Part shown: piece after piece, positions 7,099 through 8,910 of the stretch
Position numbering within the stretch: the first letter of the stretch is position 1
Layout of the letters: each line of letters begins with the position of its first letter
Assembly: GCA_047618295.1 (NCBI GenBank)
Contig: JBLHKL010000090.1
Location: 1-8,910, forward strand
DNA from: UBA7359 sp047618295
GTDB taxonomy: Bacteria; Pseudomonadota; Gammaproteobacteria; Eutrophobiales; Eutrophobiaceae
DNA: 8,910 nt
Direction: 5' to 3'
Notes under the pieces: model-generated
Databases searched by the model: none
What the model was told of the DNA's origin: nothing
What the model saw: only the letters and a program-made list of their open reading frames with translations
Program-made: the position numbers and the translations under genes

Positions 7099-7548
7099 AT
7101 GATTAAAAACATTAAAACTTATTTTGAGTCTTTATTTAATAATGACTCAGAAGACGAATCATCACATAGCAAAACAATTGAGCTAGCAACTGCTGTCTTA
7201 ATGATAGAAATTAGTCTGGCCGATGACCATATTCAGGACGAAGAAAGAAACGTTATAAAAACCGTATTGTCTGATCATTTCAAACTGAGTGAAGAAGAGA
7301 TTAATGAGTTAATAGATTTAGCCGAGAATGAGGTTAACCATGCCGTTTCTCTTTATGAGTTTACCCGGCTCTTGAACGATGCTCTATCTATGTCAGACAA
7401 GATAAATATTATTGAGAGTTTATGGCATGTTGCTTATGCCGATGCGGTACTTGATAAATATGAAGAATACTACATTAGAAAAATAGCGGACTTGCTCTAC
7501 ATCTCACATTCAGATTATATCCAGACCAAACTAAAAGCGGCTGAATAA
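7099..7548 (+). CDS. TerB-family protein (tellurite-resistance-like, COG4103 type)
   Basis: This 149-residue, all-helical, acidic protein has no signal peptide or membrane segment. It shows two halves of the TerB fold: LATAVLMIEISLADDHIQDEERNVI (29-53) and LWHVAYADAVLDKYEEYYIRKIADLLYIS (108-136). Each half holds a cluster of Asp/Glu (Asp42, Asp43, Asp47, Glu48, Glu49; Asp115, Asp119, Glu122, Glu123) like the acidic positions proposed to bind metal in TerB. Stand-alone members are widespread in proteobacteria, and their cellular role is not settled; tellurite resistance should not be assumed without the other ter genes, which are absent here. The gene follows hspQ by 8 bp with no clear Shine-Dalgarno sequence, so coupled translation is possible. 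Its stop is 17 bp from that of the convergent rsd gene. Confidence 0.85.
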   Translation: MIKNIKTYFESLFNNDSEDESSHSKTIELATAVLMIEISLADDHIQDEERNVIKTVLSDHFKLSEEEINELIDLAENEVNHAVSLYEFTRLLNDALSMSDKINIIESLWHVAYADAVLDKYEEYYIRKIADLLYISHSDYIQTKLKAAE

Positions 7549-7565
7549 GACTACGAGACTAGCAT
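7549..7565. other. 17-bp convergent gap between terB-like gene and rsd
   Basis: Only 17 bp separate the two stop codons. I see no hairpin followed by a T-tract here or in the adjacent coding ends, so transcripts of the two genes probably run into each other or end by a factor-dependent route. Confidence 0.5.
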
Positions 7566-8021
7566 TCAGGATTTAGACTCAAGCAATAATTGTATTAATT
7601 GGTCTTCAAGTTCAATACGGGTTGTTAGTTCTTCACCCAGCATTGAAAGATCTTCCTGAAAATGATTGAGCTTATGTTCATTATTTTCCGGATTGTATTT
7701 TTCATCAAAAGCCAAAGTAATTTGAGTTGTCTGTTCTATTCGTGGGTATATTTGAACTGACAGCTCAGAAACTGATTTTCTACGTTCCTTGCCCTCTGCA
7801 ATCCTGTCGTATAATCCAAAATGTCCAGCCGCTATATAGTCCACTAAAACTTGATTAAACTCTTCAAGATCAGCGACCGACTTTACTGATGACGCTTCAG
7901 CACCTTCCGCAGAAACTTTCAGCATTAATGATAATAGCTGGTTTCGTTCCTTCAACATGTGCTGAACTAACTCATTACTCTTACAACGCCTCTCTTGTGT
8001 TTCTTCCACTTGTTCTTTCAT
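7566..8021 (-). CDS. rsd: Rsd/AlgQ-family sigma-70 anti-sigma factor
   Basis: Rsd (AlgQ in Pseudomonas) binds region 4 of the housekeeping sigma factor and frees core RNA polymerase for alternative sigma factors, chiefly in stationary phase. The clearest match to E. coli Rsd, from memory, is EFNQVLVDYIAAGHFGLYDRI (E. coli has FCQSLVDYLSAGHFSIYERI). Other matches are IYPRIEQTTQ and the C-terminal GEELTTRIELEDQLIQLLL (E. coli GEALEARFVLEDKLILLVL). The protein is helical throughout with no membrane segment. I choose the ATG at 8021 (151 residues, MKEQVEETQ...), because GGACGG lies 7 bases upstream and E. coli Rsd has a similar short lead-in. An in-frame ATG at 8036 would add five residues but has no well-placed ribosome binding site. 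It converges on the terB-like gene. Confidence 0.88.
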   Translation of the reverse strand: MKEQVEETQERRCKSNELVQHMLKERNQLLSLMLKVSAEGAEASSVKSVADLEEFNQVLVDYIAAGHFGLYDRIAEGKERRKSVSELSVQIYPRIEQTTQITLAFDEKYNPENNEHKLNHFQEDLSMLGEELTTRIELEDQLIQLLLESKS

Positions 8022-8044
8022 AATGATACCGTCCATTATTTATG

Positions 8045-8072
8045 GGGAAACCCTGTTCCCAGTCTTATTATA
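8045..8072 (-). promoter_or_regulatory. Candidate rsd -10 element and 5'-end hairpin
   Basis: On the minus strand a perfect TATAAT (8072-8067) would place the transcript start near 8060, about 40 bases before the rsd start. The predicted first bases then form a short hairpin, GGGAA (8060-8056) pairing with TTCCC (8049-8045) around a 6-base loop. No good -35 is present (best TGATAA at 17-bp spacing). The hexamer lies in the palindrome ATTATATAAT (8067-8076), so it also reads TATAAT on the other strand. Confidence 0.35.
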
Positions 8073-8471
8073 TAATCTCAGCTAAGGTCTTATCACCTAA
8101 CTGGATATCTCTTTAAAACCCCAAATACTTAGGTTTATTGCATATTTATTATTTTCTGCTTTACTCAGTAAAAACAAAGCAAAATTGATTCCATATTTAC
8201 TATAATGACATGACAAACATACTCGTCAACCACCACAGACTTATAGCATCGTTACTCTATTCGAATTAACTGAATATAATCCTGATTATTAGGCATTTGA
8301 TTTTAAGCTCAAATTACAAAAATACTATTTTACAGTCCTAATGAGGCGATTTGCTGCTGGATTCACTATATTCTTTAAATTCCGTATCGGATAAACTGGG
8401 CAAGGAAATTGAATACTCGTCTTAATAGAACTTATTCCGGTAATGCCTGAAATATAATTATAAGAATCAAC
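8073..8471. other. AT-rich spacer between rsd and the Ser/Thr kinase gene
   Basis: The non-coding gap between rsd and the kinase gene is about 435 bp from the longer rsd start and carries no coding frame I can support; the longest ATG-initiated frames I checked are under 20 codons (for example from 8341). It holds several TATAAT hexamers on the plus strand (8071-8076, 8201-8206, 8275-8280, 8453-8458), none with a good -35. Dyads include TTTACT-C-AGTAAA (8160-8172), nested in a wider GCTTT/AAAGC pair (8158-8162 with 8176-8180), and a small TCCG-TAT-CGGA. I see no terminator-like hairpin with a T-tract, tRNA or tandem repeat. A small RNA cannot be ruled out by eye. Confidence 0.5.
8453..8458 (+). 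promoter_or_regulatory. TATAAT -10 element close to the kinase start
   Basis: A perfect TATAAT ends 13 bases before the kinase ATG at 8472. If used, the transcript would start about 7 bases before the ATG, leaving almost no room for a ribosome binding site, and indeed no convincing one is visible. The -35 region is weak (CTTATT with a 16-bp spacer). Confidence 0.35.
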
Positions 8472-8910
8472 ATGATGGAAATACCTGGTTATAAAATAGA
8501 TAGAGAGATTGGAAAAGGGGGTATGGCAACAGTCTATCTGGCCACACAGGAATCCCTAGGTCGCTCTGTTGTCCTGAAGATACTGGATAAAGTAAGTAGT
8601 GCTGCTGTGGCGGATATGACCCAGCGATTTATCGATGAAGGACGCATCGTAGCCTCGCTGCATCATCCCAATATTGTCACCATATTTGATATCGGCACGG
8701 CTGGGGATGAGCTCTACATCTCCATGGAATATGTTCAAGGTGGCGATTTAAAAAAACGCATGGAATCACATGTATCTCCCAACGTAGCCTTAGATATTGT
8801 TGAGAAAATTGGCTCTGCCCTGGGCAGTGCCCACGCACTTAATGTAATCCATCGAGACGTCAAACCCGCCAATATCCTCTTTCGCGATGATGGAACACCA
8901 CTATTGACTG
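8472..8910 (+). CDS. Hanks-type serine/threonine protein kinase, N-terminal part (runs off right edge)
   Basis: I translated this frame by hand; it is open from the tandem ATG ATG at 8472 to the edge, 146 codons plus one base. It is a eukaryote-like protein kinase that transfers phosphate from ATP to Ser/Thr. Visible motifs are the glycine loop IGKGGMATVY (13-22), the ATP-anchoring Lys36 in VVLKIL, the partner Glu56 in RFIDEGRI, HHPNIVTIFDIG, the hinge ISMEYVQGGDLKKRM, and the catalytic loop HRDVKPANILF (127-137) with Asp129, Lys131 and Asn134. The sequence ends at PLLT, just where the metal-binding DFG motif is expected. All active residues seen are intact, so it should be active and of the RD class. 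There is no signal peptide; any membrane, FHA or sensor domain would lie beyond the window. Either ATG could be the start. The target is unknown. Confidence 0.93.
   Translation, partial: MMEIPGYKIDREIGKGGMATVYLATQESLGRSVVLKILDKVSSAAVADMTQRFIDEGRIVASLHHPNIVTIFDIGTAGDELYISMEYVQGGDLKKRMESHVSPNVALDIVEKIGSALGSAHALNVIHRDVKPANILFRDDGTPLLT

Noticed and set aside
7099..7548. Tellurite-resistance operon
   Set aside because: Only a TerB-like protein is present; no terA, terC, terD, terE or terZ gene is nearby, so the resistance label is not supported.
8556..8738. 60-codon minus-strand frame
   Set aside because: It is antisense to the kinase domain, which has intact catalytic motifs in the other frame.
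1..8910. CRISPR array, tRNA/rRNA gene, prophage, transposase or defence island
   Set aside because: I saw no regularly spaced direct repeats, cloverleaf-like sequence, integrase or transposase motifs, or defence-family domains; the genes are ordinary core and stress functions.

Overview
The window looks like chromosomal DNA of a moderately AT-rich gammaproteobacterium. The evidence is the gene set: an argH / AlgZ-AlgR block arranged as in Pseudomonas, an Rsd/AlgQ anti-sigma factor, HspQ, RsmE, a TerB-family protein and an AsmA-family protein. The glutamate-cysteine ligase is of the Acidithiobacillus/PF08886 kind rather than the enterobacterial kind. This points away from Pseudomonas and Enterobacterales and loosely toward Thiotrichales-like or sulfur-oxidiser relatives; that placement is inference from family recall.

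Layout, left to right. (1) Positions 1-1080, minus strand: N-terminal 360 codons of an AsmA-family envelope protein running off the left edge, 15 bp downstream of argH (1096-2487, minus), probably one transcript. (2) An 83-bp divergent region, then a plus-strand two-component pair, AlgZ-like kinase (2571-3638) and AlgR-like LytTR regulator (3619-4353), overlapping by 20 bp. (3) gshA (4340-5635, minus) converges on algR with a 14-bp overlap of the coding 3' ends. (4) A 278-bp spacer (5636-5913) carries a composite palindromic repeat with three hairpins, then rsmE (5914-6645, minus). (5) A 133-bp divergent region holds a Fur-box-like dyad, then hspQ (6779-7090) and a terB-like gene (7099-7548) on the plus strand. 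(6) rsd/algQ (minus, ends 7566) converges on terB with a 17-bp gap. (7) About 435 bp of AT-rich non-coding DNA, then the N-terminal half of a Hanks-type Ser/Thr kinase domain (8472 to the right edge).

How the parts fit together: AlgZ-AlgR should form a membrane sensor/LytTR regulator circuit (in Pseudomonas it controls pili, alginate and virulence); Rsd/AlgQ tunes sigma-70 use on growth arrest; HspQ, GshA and TerB point to proteolytic, redox and envelope stress handling; argH and rsmE are housekeeping. AlgZ, AlgR and the AlgQ homologue within about 5 kb recall the Pseudomonas alginate-regulator neighbourhood, but with the heme genes hemC/hemD absent and gshA, rsmE and hspQ in between.

I found no CRISPR array, tRNA, rRNA, insertion sequence or phage gene, and nothing that convincingly amounts to an undescribed system. 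The points most worth a second look are the palindromic element at 5728-5866, the degenerate G-box in the AlgZ-like kinase, the overlapping 3' ends of algR and gshA, and the promoter-rich spacer before the truncated kinase.
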